A stretch of DNA of 64,000 nt from Mycobacterium sp. MFM001. Lineage in GTDB: Bacteria > Actinomycetota > Actinomycetes > Mycobacteriales > Mycobacteriaceae. The stretch is from NCBI RefSeq assembly GCF_003402475.1, contig NZ_BFAB01000003.1, forward strand, positions 342,616 through 406,615, given 5' to 3'. The position numbers and the translations under genes are program-made. Position 1 is the stretch's first letter; each line of letters starts with the position of its first letter. Shown piece after piece: positions 32,548 through 43,900 of the stretch. The notes under the pieces were generated by a model. That model made no database searches. It was not told where the DNA came from and saw only the letters and a program-made list of their open reading frames with translations.

Positions 32548-33024
32548 GTGTTGACCGAGACTCCACGCCTGCAACCCGGCGACAAAGCACCCGCGTTCAG
32601 CCTTCCCGACGCCGACGGCAACACCGTGTCGCTGGCCGACTACCGCGGCCGTCGCGTCATCGTGTACTTCTACCCCGCCGCCTCGACGCCCGGATGCACC
32701 AAGCAAGCCTGTGACTTTCGCGACAATCTGCGCGAGCTCAACGACGCCGGCATCGACGTCGTGGGCATCTCCCCCGACAAACCGGCAAAGCTGGCCAAAT
32801 TCCGCGACGCCGAAAAGCTGACATTCCCGCTGCTGTCCGATCCGGACCGTAAGGTGCTGACCGCGTGGGGGGCCTACGGGCTGAAGAAGCTGTATGGCAG
32901 GGAAACCCAGGGCGTCATCCGCTCGACGTTCGTGGTCGACGAGAAGGGCAAGATCGCCGTCGCGCAGTACAACGTCAAGGCCACCGGGCACGTCGCCAAG
33001 CTGCGGCGCGACCTGTCGCTCTAG
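32548..33024 (+). CDS. bcp: Bacterioferritin-comigratory-type peroxiredoxin (BCP/PrxQ)
   Basis: A 158-residue thiol peroxidase (Rv2521-like). The active site PAASTPGCTKQACDF contains the peroxidatic Cys (T-x-x-C form) and a second Cys five residues on, the resolving residue of atypical 2-Cys PrxQ. It reduces hydroperoxides using thioredoxin-like donors in the cytoplasm. GTG 32548 follows an AAAGGGA site. It converges on the M20 peptidase with a strong inverted repeat between them. Confidence 0.93.
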   Translation: MLTETPRLQPGDKAPAFSLPDADGNTVSLADYRGRRVIVYFYPAASTPGCTKQACDFRDNLRELNDAGIDVVGISPDKPAKLAKFRDAEKLTFPLLSDPDRKVLTAWGAYGLKKLYGRETQGVIRSTFVVDEKGKIAVAQYNVKATGHVAKLRRDLSL

Positions 33025-33070
33025 TGTTGTGAGTCATTAATGGGCGCTCAATTCGCCTCGGCTCGTCGAA

Positions 33071-33120
33071 CGTGGGGGGTATGGACGAAAAGTGGTCGGA
33101 TCGTGTGCATACCCCCCACG
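33071..33120. terminator. Inverted repeat between convergent bcp and M20 peptidase
   Basis: Perfect 13-base arms CGTGGGGGGTATG (33071-33083) and CATACCCCCCACG (33108-33120) around a 24-base loop lie 46 bases after bcp and 19 bases after the peptidase stop. It could stop transcription from both sides. There is no T-tract, as is usual in mycobacteria, so it may instead be a mobile palindrome. Confidence 0.55.
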
Positions 33121-33139
33121 CTCGGCGCGCCCTGTCGGT

Positions 33140-34466
33140 CTAGGCAAGGTTGGCCAACAGCAGAGCTTCGGTGATCGCGGCCCGTTCCAGCACCCCGAGG
33201 TGGACGCTCTCGTTGACGCTATGCGCCTGCGTGGCCGGATCCTCCATGCCGGTGACCAGGATCGTGGCCTGCGGGAATGCCCCGGCGAACTCCGCGATGA
33301 ACGGGATCGAGCCGCCCATCCCCATCTCGACGGGCTCCGTGCCCCAGGCCTGCCGGAACGCGACCCGCGCGGCGTCGTAGACCGGCCCACTGGCGTCGAT
33401 GGCGTACGGCTGACCGACGTCACCGGGCGTGACGGTCACGTGCGCGCCCCACGGTGCGTGCTGCTCCAGATGGGTGCGCAGCGCCTCCAGGTGCGCGACG
33501 GCGTCGCCGCCGGGCGCGACCCGCATGCTGACCTTGGCGCGAGCGCGCGGGATAAGCGTGTTCGACGACGCCGCAATCGATGTGGTGTCGATGCCGATCA
33601 CCGTGATCGCCGGCTTGCCCCAAAGTCGTTGCGGCACCGAACCGGAACCGATTTCGCTGACGCCGTCGAGTAGTCCGGTTTCGGAGCGCACCCGCTCGGC
33701 GGGGTAATCCACTGCGGCAACGGGACTTTCGTGCAGTCCGGCCACCGCCACGTTGCCGTCGTCGTCGTGCAGGCTGGCCAAAAGGCGCACCAGCACGCTC
33801 AACGCGTCGGGCACCACGCCGCCCCACAAGCCGGAATGCAGGCCGTGGTCTAAGGTGGCGACTTCCACCACGCAGTCGGGCCAGACCGCGCAACGACACC
33901 GTGAGCGACGGGACGTCGATACTCCAGTTGTCGGAGTCGGCGATGACGATCACGTCGGCGGCCAGCGCGTCGCGGTGCGCGGCCAGCAGCCGACCCAGCG
34001 ACGGCGACCCGGACTCCTCCTCCCCTTCGACGAACACCGTCACACCCACCGGCGGATTGCCGTCGTGTGCCCGAAACGCCGCCAAATGTGTTGCGATGCC
34101 GGCTTTGTCGTCGGCGGTACCGCGGCCGTAGAGCCGGCCGTCGCGTTCGGTCGGCTCGAACGGGGGCGACGCCCATTGGGTGTGGTCGCCCTCGGGCTGC
34201 ACGTCGTGATGCGCGTAGAGCAGCACAGTAGGCGCGCCCGGCGGCGCCGGATGTCGGGCGATGACGGCCGGCGCACCGTCTGCGCTGACGATCTGGACAT
34301 CGTCAAAGCCAGCCTGTCCCAACAGGTCTGCGACGGCCTGGGCGCTGCGGTGCACCTCGCCGCGCCGGGCCGGGTCGGCCCACACCGATTCGATGCGCAC
34401 CAAGTTTTCCAGGTCGCGGCGCACCGACGGCAGCACCTCGCGGACACGTTCGACCAATCCATTCAT
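33140..34466 (-). pseudogene. M20-family metallopeptidase (Rv2522c-like) interrupted by a frameshift
   Basis: The N-terminal part (34466 to about 33880) reads a dipeptidase-type M20 enzyme: metal His/Asp in LLYAHHDVQPEGD, bridging Asp in YGRGTADDKAG, catalytic and metal Glu in EGEEESGS, Asp in IADSDNWSID. It then slips after TVSLRGLA. The remaining ~250 codons continue in another frame from CVVEVATLDHGLHSG through SIPFIAEFAG to the stop at 33140, including HSG and the C-terminal metal His region. Removing one base from the GGG run at 33878-33880 restores LADCVVEV and a ~442-residue protein. This is either a genuine inactivation or a homopolymer sequencing error. Confidence 0.85.
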
Positions 34467-34482
34467 GCTTCACCTCTCTTGC

Positions 34483-34543
34483 CGCGAGCGTGCGCAGAAT
34501 GCCGCCCAAACGCGCTCAACCCGTACAACTATGCACGCTCGCG
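34483..34543. repeat. Intergenic palindrome upstream of the M20 peptidase
   Basis: Perfect 11-base arms CGCGAGCGTGC (34483-34493) and GCACGCTCGCG (34533-34543) flank a 39-base spacer. It lies between the acpS stop and the peptidase start. It resembles small palindromic units that recur in mycobacterial gaps and could also fold as an attenuator or terminator after acpS. Confidence 0.6.
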
Positions 34544-34563
34544 CCCGAAGGTCGCGCCGAGAG

Positions 34564-34953
34564 TCACACCTCGAGGATGGCGACCGCCGCGGCGGTGTCC
34601 GCCTCGTGGGTCAGCGACACGTGGATCGTCACGTCCTTCAGGTGCTCGGCGATCGCGCCGGTCAGCCGGACCCGTGGCCGGCCCCACATGTCGGTGACGA
34701 CCTCGATGTCGCGGTGAATGCCCTCCGGCAGCACCGGCCGCTGCGCGAACCGCGAGCCCGACCAGGCCTTGATCACCGCCTCCTTGGCGGCCCAGCGGGC
34801 GGCCAGGTGGCGCGCGGCCGACGAGCTCTTGTCGGAGGCGTCGCGGCGCTCACCCGGCGTGAAGGTTTCGGCGAACACCGTTCCCGGCTGGTCGACCTGA
34901 TCGGCGAACTCCGGAATGGACACCAGGTCGATCCCGATTCCGACGATGCTCAT
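34564..34953 (-). CDS. acpS: Holo-[acyl-carrier-protein] synthase AcpS
   Basis: A 129-residue 4'-phosphopantetheinyl transferase. The Mg-binding motifs are IVGIGIDLVSI (Asp near residue 9) and RWAAKEAVIKA (Glu/Lys), the standard AcpS pair. It lies 3 bases downstream of fas, so it is co-translated with the synthase whose internal carrier domain it activates. This fas-acpS pairing is conserved in mycobacteria (Rv2524c-Rv2523c). Confidence 0.95.
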   Translation of the reverse strand: MSIVGIGIDLVSIPEFADQVDQPGTVFAETFTPGERRDASDKSSSAARHLAARWAAKEAVIKAWSGSRFAQRPVLPEGIHRDIEVVTDMWGRPRVRLTGAIAEHLKDVTIHVSLTHEADTAAAVAILEV

Positions 34954-34956
34954 CGC

Positions 34957-37900
34957 TCAGCGAACAAAGACGTCGTTGTCGCCCAGCCGCGCCGCCGCGT
35001 CCAGCAGCATCGCCGCTTCCTGTGGCTTCTCGGACGTCGCGTGGTCGAAACGACGGTCGGCGGGCCGCTCGTACATCGGCTTGCCGCCGGCGATCGCCGA
35101 CGCGAGCCGCCGCTGGCCGGCCAACAGCCGGGCATCGGCGCGGCGCCGGTACTCCTCGCGCTGTTCGGCGCTCAGGCTGGCCAGGAACGCCTGCGGATGC
35201 ACCAGCGCGACCAGCCCCGACACGTGCCCGAAGCCCAAGCTGGTCACCAGCCCCGCCTTGAGCGGGAACTTCCCGCCGAGCCGCAGCGTGTCGCGAACCC
35301 AGACGAAGTGCCCCGAGCCGGCCAGCTCGTCGTCGACGCAATCCAGGCTGCGGTTGGGCGGAATGACGCCGTCGCGCAGGATCTGGCACAGGCCCATCAT
35401 CTGGAAGACCGCCGCGCCGCCCTTGGCGTGCCCGGTCAGGCTCTTCTGCGACACGATGAACAGCGGTGCGCCGTCGGAGCGGCCGAGCGAATCGGCAAGG
35501 CGCTCATGCAGTTCCGTCTCATTGGGGTCGTTGGCCAGCGTCGAGGTGTCGTGCTTGGAGATCACCGCGATGTCGTCGGCGCCGACACCGAGCCTGGCCA
35601 GCGCGCGGGCTAGCGGCGACTCTTTGCCGCCGCGACCGGCGCCCAGCGCGCCGAGCCCGGGCGCGGGGATCGACGTGTGCACACCGTCGCCGAACGACTG
35701 CGCGTAGCCCACCACGGCCAGCACGGGCAGACCCATCTTCACAGCGAGGTCCCCGCGGGCCAGCAGAATGGTGCCGCCGCCCTGGGCTTCCACGAAGCCC
35801 AGCCGCCGCCGGTCGTTGGGCCGCGAGAACTTCGAGTCGCTGATACCGCGGCCGCGCATCATGCCGGTGTCGGCGGTGGCCGCCATGTCACCGAAGCCGA
35901 TGATGCCTTCCAGCGTCAGGTCGTCGATGCCGCCGGCCACGACCAATTCGGCCTTGCCCAACCGGATCTTGTCGACACCCTCCTCGACCGACACCGCGGC
36001 CGTCGCGCATGCGGCGACCGGGTGGATCATCGCGCCGTAGCTGCCGATGTAGGACTGAACGACGTGTGCGGCAACGATATTGGGCAGCACTTCCTGGAAG
36101 ATGTCGTTGGGCTTGCTGCGGCCCAACAGGTTTCCGTGGTACATGGTCTGCATCGAGGTGCCACCACCCATGCCGGTGCCCATGGTGTTGGCCACCAGCG
36201 TCGGGTGCACGTAGCGCATCACCTCGGCCGGGCTGAACCCGGCGGACAGGAACGCATCGACGGTCGCGACGATGTTCCACACCGCCAGCCGGTCGATCGA
36301 GCTGGCCAGGTCCGCCGGAATCCCCCAGACGGTCGGGTCGAAGCCGGTCGGGATCTGGCCGCCGACAATGCGAGTCAGCTTGTTCTTGCGCGGCACCCGA
36401 ATCTCGGTGCCGGCCTTACGCGTTACCTGCCAGTCCGAGCTGTCGGGCACCGGCCGGATGACCGTGTGCTCGGGGTCGAACTGCACGAAGGCGCGCGCCT
36501 CGGCTTCGGACGACACCACGAACGTGAAGTCCTTGTCCAGGAACACGCTCACCAACAGCGGCGAGGCGTGGTCGGGGTCGATCGAGCCGTCGTCGACCCA
36601 CTCGCGGATCCCGACGCGTTCCACCACGGCATCGTGGTAGCGCTCGACCAGCTCGGCTTCGTCGACCAGTTCGCCGGATTCGGTGTCGTACCAACCGGGT
36701 TGGGGGTCGTCTTCCCAGCGGATCAGCCCGGTGGTCCAGGCCAGTTCCAGCACGCCGGCGGCCGACAGCTCGTTTTCGACCTCCATCTCGAAGCGGGTGC
36801 GCGACGAGCCGTACGGCCCGAGTTCCGCGCCGCCGACGATCACCACCAGGTCGGCGGGGTCGACGTCGAGGTCGTCCCACTCCGGCGGCGGCGCCGGCGT
36901 GTAGCCGCGCGGCGGCGACGGCAGCGCGGCGATGGTGCCTTCCGGCGCGGCGTCGTCGTCGGCCGCGGCTTCGGCCGTCATCTCCTCGCGGGCCTTGGCG
37001 GCCAGCTCGGCCATGTCCAGCTCGACGTCGCCGAGCCCGCCGGTCAGGTCGACCTTGAGCGGGGCGTTGGCCGCGGCGGCCTTGGACTCGATGTCGCAGA
37101 GCCCCAGCAGCATCGCGGCCATCTCGTCGGTGGAATACGTTGTGACACCGGCTTCTTCGACGGCGCTGACGATCGCGTCGTTGTGTCCCATCAGGCCGGT
37201 GCCGCGGGTCCAGCCGATCAGCGCGTGCGCCAGGCTGACCCGCTGCGCCCACGACGACTCGGCGTGCCAGCGAGTGACAACCGCGTCCAGCGCCGACTTG
37301 GCTTCGCCGTAGGCGCCGTCGCCGCCGAACATGCCGCGGTTGGGCGAGCCTGGCAGCACCACGTGCAGCCGCGAGGCGATGTCGCGCTCGGCGCCAATGC
37401 TGGACAGCCCGCCGATGAGCCGCTGCACGGCCCACAGCAACACCTTCATCTCCATCTCGGCGCGCGACCCGGCCTCGGAGAGGTCACCGGCGACGCGCGG
37501 CGCCGCGAACGGGAACAGCAGCGTCGGGGTTTGTGCGTCCTTGACGTGAATCGACAGCGGCCCAAGGCTTTCCACCTGCTCGCTGCCGACCCACTCGACC
37601 AGCGCGTCGATGTCGGAGTAGGACGCCATGTTGGCCGGCACCACCCACAGCGCGGCGTCGTAGCGGGCGTGGTCGCGGTACAGCGTGCGGTAGAACGCCA
37701 GGCGCTCATCGTCGAGCCGCGACGTCGTCGCGATCACCGTGGCACCGCCGTCGAGCAGCTGCCCCACCACCGACGCGGCAATCGAGCCCTTCGACGCGCC
37801 GGTGACGACCGCAACCTCGTCGCTGTAGCGGCCCTTGTCCGGGTTCTCCGCGCCGGCAGCAATGCGGCCGTACAGCGAGGCGTGGATCTGCCGCCCGGCG

Positions 37901-40900
37901 GCCAGCGCCTTACCCTGCCACCAGGTGGCCTGGGTCGCCACTACGTGTCCGGCCCCCTCGAACCGTTCGGAGAGGCGCGCCCAGTCCGCGTCGATGTCGT
38001 CGTCGTCCGCCAGCCACAGCTTGACCAAGTCTTCGCGGGCGCTGGCCCAGCGGTCGTCGAACACGACGGCCTTCTTGGCGTCGAACGCAGGCGCCACCAG
38101 ACGCGGCCAGTCGGCGCCCAACTCACCGGTCACCAGGTCGATCAGTTCGGCGTCGGTGGCCGCCGCGGGCGCGGTGACCGGGTCGTCGAGGCCCAGCTGG
38201 TTCAGCACCAGGCGGGCCGCGGACGCGAGAACGCCGTCGCGGCCGGTGATCTGGTCGGTGAATTCGGAGAGTGCCGCGGCGTCGACGGTCGCACCGCCAC
38301 CGCCGGAGGACGGCAGCGCCACCGAAACACCTTGGCGCGCAGCGACTGCCGCCACGGCGGCGTCGATGACCTTGTCGACGGACGCGGCGTCGGCCAGCGC
38401 GCCCTCGTGCAGGTGGCCCAGTGCGCCGCCGCGCACGCTGGTGCCCTCGCGGGTGCCCAGCGCGACCTCGACCGTGACGTGCTTGACCCAGCCGTCGCCG
38501 AGTTCCCAGGTCTTCTTCACACGCTCAGCGATGGCGCCCGGCCGCTTGCCCGACGGGCCGAACGCCGTGCGCAGCTGGTCGTTGATCGCGTCGGAAAGCA
38601 CTGGGCCGAAAGGCTTGTAGGTGCGGGCCAGCTTGGTGACCTGCGAGCGCAGGCCCGCCAGGTCGGCCTCGGCGGCGCCGTCGATGGCGCCCAGGTTGAG
38701 CTCCGAGCCCAGGTCCACCAGCAGCTGGTTACGCCGCGACGACGCGCCGTCGGTGATCGACTCGATGGAATCGAGCGGCTCGATCTGGTCCATGCGCATC
38801 TTGGCCGACAGCGCGATCAGCGCCAGTGTGGCGTCGGCGGCGTCGAACGGAATGTCGTCGGGGCGTGGACCACCGGACGGAGCCGCGGCCGGCGCGGGTG
38901 CAGGTGCTTCGGCTTGCGGTGCACCGGATTCCGCGGCCGGCTCGGCTTCCTCGAGTTCGGGCTCCGGCTCAGGGTCGGTGTCGGTGGCGAACAGCACCGC
39001 GGCGTCGCGCTCGGCGTTGAGCACTTCGACTGTGCTGTGGGCGTATTCGGGCAGCTTGAGGGTGTTGGTGGCCAGTCCGGCGACGGTCGGCGAGGATTTC
39101 ACGCCGATCTCGACGAAGCGTTCCACACCCAGGCCGCCGGCGGCCTCCTCGGTGAACAGCAGATCTTGCGTCTCAATCCAGCGCACAGGGCTGGCGAACT
39201 GCCACGCCAGCAATTCGATGAAGACGGTGCGCGCCATCTCGCGGGGCCGCTCGCGACGCCAGGTGTCGTAGTCGGCGAGGATCGGGTCGAGTGGCTCGGC
39301 CGGCACCAGATCGCGGATCTCCTGGATGAAGTCGCGGTCGAGCGTGAAGGGCCGCGGCACCAGGTTGGGGATGTAGCGCCCGATGATAAGGTCCGGATCG
39401 CCGTCGCGCGGCATGACCCGGTCCAGCGACCGGCGGAACTCGGCCACCCCGACCCGCAACACCCGCGAGTGGAACGGCACGTCGATGCCGGGCACCAGAA
39501 TGAAAGAGCGCTTGCCGCCGGTGATTTCCCGACGGCGCTCGACCTCGGCCTCCAGTTCTTCGAGGCCGCGGACGGTGCCGGCGATGGCGTACTGGGAGCC
39601 GCGCAGGTTGAAGTTGACGATCTCCAGGAATTCTCCTGTGCGCTCGGAGATCTCGGCGACGAACGCCGTCACGTCGGCGTCGTCCAGGTCGATCTGCGAC
39701 GGGCGGATCGCTGCCAGCCGGTAGTTGGAGCGGCCCAGCTCGTCGCGCGGCACGATGTCGTGCATCTTGGAGCCGCGGTGAAACACCATCTCCAGCAACG
39801 CTTCCAGTTCGTAGATGCCGGTGACGCAGGCCAGCGCGGTGTACTCGCCGACGGAGTGGCCGCACGCGATCGCGCCTTCCACGAACGCGCCCTGCTCGCG
39901 CATCTCGGCGACCTGAGCGGCCGCGACGGTCGCCATCGCGACCTGGGTGAACTGGGTCAGATACAGCACGCCCTCGGGGTGTTGGTAGTGCACGCCCGAC
40001 GCGATGATGCTGGTCGGGTTGTCGCGCACCACGTGCAGCACCGAGAAGCCCAGCGTCTCGCGGGTGAACTTGTCCGCGGAGTCCCACACCTTGCGGGCAG
40101 CCTTGGAACGGGCCCGCACCTCCATGCCCATGCCCTTGTGCTGGATGCCCTGGCCGGGGAACGCGTAGACGGTCTTGGGCGCGGCCAGCCGGGCCGTCGC
40201 CGACATCACCAGGTCCGACCCGATTCGTGCGGCGACCTCCAAAACCTCTGCGCCCTGGTCGATTCCGACTCGGTCGACCCGGAAGTCCACCTCGTCGCCG
40301 GGGCGGACCATGCCCAGAAAACGCGCGGTCCAGCCGACCAGCCGGGCCGGCGGCCGGGCCTGGCCGTCGGTGGCGGTCACCACGTGCTGGGCCGCGGCCG
40401 AGAGCCACATCCCGTGCACGATCGGCGATTCCAGGCCGGCCAGCAGGGCCGCGGCCCGGTCGGTGTGGATCGGGTTGTGGTCGCCGGAGACGACCGCGAA
40501 CGGCCGCATGTCGACCGGTGCCGTCAGCGTGACGTCGCGGCGGCGGCGCCGCGGAGTGTCGGTTGCGTTGTCGGACACCGCACCGCCGGCCCGCAGCGGG
40601 TCGGTGAGCTCGGCGGCACCGGTGCGGCCGCGGATCGCGAAGCGTTCCTCGAGAGTGGCCAGCGCCTTGCCGTCAGCGTCGGCAACGGTCACCGACACCG
40701 GCACGACGCGGCCGACCTCGGTGTCGGTGGCGGTGGAAGCCGTTGCGGTAACGGTCAATTCGGCCGGGACGGTAGGCAACTGGCCGAGCAGGTGCGCGGC
40801 GTGGTCCAGGTGGACCAGGCTCAGCAAGCCCTCGACAACCGGGATGCCGCTGTCGGTGACCGCCGAGCCGATCGCGGCGAACACCGCGGGCCAGCAGCTG

Positions 40901-43900
40901 CCGACCAGCGCGTCGGGCACGGTGGTCAGGCCGGGTGCCAGCGGCTCGCCGAAGGTGGCGGTGACGCCGGTGTGGTCGGCGACCCGCTCGGGGTTCCAGT
41001 CGACGGTGACGGTGGCTGTCCCGTCATGAACCGGCGGCAGCGCGTCGGGCCCGTCGACACCGGCCGCGATCGCCAACACCGCACGCATGGCGGTGGCCGC
41101 GTCGTCGGTGCCGATGATCGGAGTGCCGCCGTCGGCGGTGATGGCGGGCAGGGTGAAGCGGATGTCGATCCAGGTGCCGGAGATCGGCACGCTCAGCACG
41201 ACCTGCTCACCCTCGGTCTGCAACCGCGCTCCGGTGGAAGAGTGTGTGGCGGTGCGGTTTTCGTGCACCTGCCAGTCCGCGGGGTCGGCGATGCGGTGCA
41301 CCGGGTTGGTGGCGGCGCGCCCTGCCCACAGCACGTCGGGGGCGTCGAGCACGACGGCCAGCGGCCCGCTGACGTCGGTGCGGCCTTGGCGGCGCGCGGT
41401 CACCGGCTGCGGTTGCCCGTTGGCCGCGAGCACCTCGTCGATGGCGGCCTGCTCGAAGCGGTCCAGCAGCTCGCCGACGGGCTCGTCCATCCGGGTGATG
41501 CCGGCCACCGACGCGGTGCCGGGGATGATGCACACCTGGTCGGCGTCGTAGCGCGCGTCGTGGGCCTGCCACAGCGAATCGCTGCGCCACCAACGCCGGA
41601 CGTCCTTGTCGATCACCGGTACGAAGTTGACCGGCTTGCCCAGCGTCTTGCAGAGCGTGACGAAGAACGGCACGTCGGCCGGGTGCAGTTGCACGCTTGA
41701 AGCGTCGGGGTAGCGCGCCAGCAGTACATCGATCGCAGCGTCGGGGCGTTCCAGCAACTCGGAGTCGCCGAACAGGGTCTCGATCGGACCGAAATCCTTG
41801 GGGTGCAAACGCGCTTCGGCGCGCTGCAGCATCTGCTGGAACCGGTCGCGCCAGGTGTCGGCCAGCCACGGGCTGCCCGGTGACGCGGTGTCGGCGGTCG
41901 AATTGCCGTCGCCGATGGTCAGTTCGACGTAGCGGCGCAGCCACTGTAGGTAGGTCATCTCGGCGACGTCGCCGAAGTACGGCTTGGCGGTCTTGTTCAG
42001 CGCGGCGATGATCTCGTCGCGGCGCTTGGCCACCGCCTCGGCGTCGCCGGCCACCTCGTCGAGCAGCCGACCGCAGCGGGAGGCGGTGTTGTCGATCTCG
42101 TGGATGTCGGCGCCGAGCTGGCTGCGGCTAGATGCCATGCCGCCCTGGGCTTTTCCGGCGCTGATCCACTGGTCGGTGCCCTGCGTTTCGACCAGCATCC
42201 GCTTGACCGACGGCGAGGTGGTGGACTCGAGCGTGGCCATCGCGGCGGTGCCGACCAGGATGCCGTCGACCGGCATCAGCGGGAAGCCGTAGGACTGCGC
42301 CCAGCGGCCGGACAGGTATTCGGCCGCCCGCTCCGGGGTGCCGATGCCGCCGCCGACGCACACGGTGATGTTGGGCCGCGACCGGAGCTCCGAGTAGGTG
42401 GCCAGCAGTAGGTCGTCGAGGTCTTCCCAGGAGTGGTGGCCGCCGGCGCGCCCGCCCTCGATGTGCATGATCACCGGCTTGGTCGGCACCTCGGTGGCGA
42501 TGCGGATGACCGAGCGGATCTGCTCGACGGTGCCCGGCTTGAACACCATGTGGCTGATGCCGATCTCGTTGAGCTCGTCGATCAGCTCGACGGCCTCTTC
42601 CAGCTCGGGGATGCCGGCGGACACCACCAGCCCGTCGATCGGCGCGCCGGACTGACGGGCCTTCTGCACCAAGCGTTTTCCGCCGACCTGCAGCTTCCAC
42701 AGATACGGGTCGAGGAACAGCGCGTTGAACTGGTAGGTGCGGCCGGGCTCGAGCAGGCCGCCCAATTCCTCGATGCGGTCATTGAAGATTTCCTCGGTGA
42801 CCTGCCCGCCGCCGGCCAGTTCGGCCCAGTGCCCGGCATTCGCTGCAGCCGCAACGATTTTGGCGTCGACGGTGGTCGGCGTCATGCCGGCCAGCAGGAT
42901 CGGTGAGCGGCCGGTGAGCCGCGTGAACTTCGTCGAAAGCTTGACCCGGCCGTCGGGCAGTTGGACTGCCGACGGGGCGTAGCTCGACCACGGACGGGCT
43001 ACCTCGGGAACGGCGCCGATCGTGAACAGGTTGCGCTGGCCACCGCGGGTGGCTGCCGGCACGATGCCGATGCCCAGGCCGCGGATTACCGGCGCAGTCA
43101 GTCGAGTCAGGATGTCGCCCGGCCCCAGGTCGAGGATCCAGCGGGCGCCGGCCTCGTGCAGCGCCACGACCTCGTCCACCCAGTCGACGGGTTGCACCAG
43201 GATGGCTTCGGTCATCGCGCGGGCCAACTCGACGTCGATGCCGACCTTCTCGGCCCAGCCGCCAACGAGGTCGATTCCGTCGGAGAGTCGCGGCGTGTGG
43301 AAGCCCACCTCGACCTGGACCGGCTCGAAGACCGGCGCGAACACGTCGCCGCCGCGAATCTTGTTCTTGCGGTCGGCTTCCTCTTTCTCCGAAATCTGCT
43401 TGCAGTAGAGCTCGAAGCGGGACAGCTGTTCGGGAGTTCCGGTGATGACGACCGACCGCCGGCCATTGCGGATGGACAGCACCGGCGGCAGCACGGTCCG
43501 CACGTCTTGGGCGAACTCTTCGAGCAGCCGGTGGATGCGCTCGGGGTCGGCGTTGGTCACGGACACCATCGGCGGACGGTCGCCGAGGATCGAGATGCCG
43601 CGCCGGCGGGCCACCAGGGTGCCGGCGGCGCCGATCAGCTGCGCCAGGGCCAGCAATTCGATGTCGCGGGCGCCGGCGGCCTTCAGCGACTCGACCCCCA
43701 GCACGCCTTGCGAGTGCCCGGTGACCGCCACCGGCGGGGTGGCGGACAGGTCCATACCCTGGCGCGCCAGCGCGCGCACGGCAGCGATCTGGGTGAGCAG
43801 CACGCCGGGCACCGACACGGCGGCCGAGGTCAGCTGCTTGGCCGACGGGACCGGGTCTTCGGCGGCCAGCGCGCGCACCCAGCTCAGCGGCTCAAAGCCG

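Noticed and set aside
35677..41700. 2007-codon plus-strand open frame inside fas
   Set aside because: Antisense mirror of the FAS frame with Arg/Gly/Val/Asp-rich product; the opposite strand encodes every expected FAS domain.
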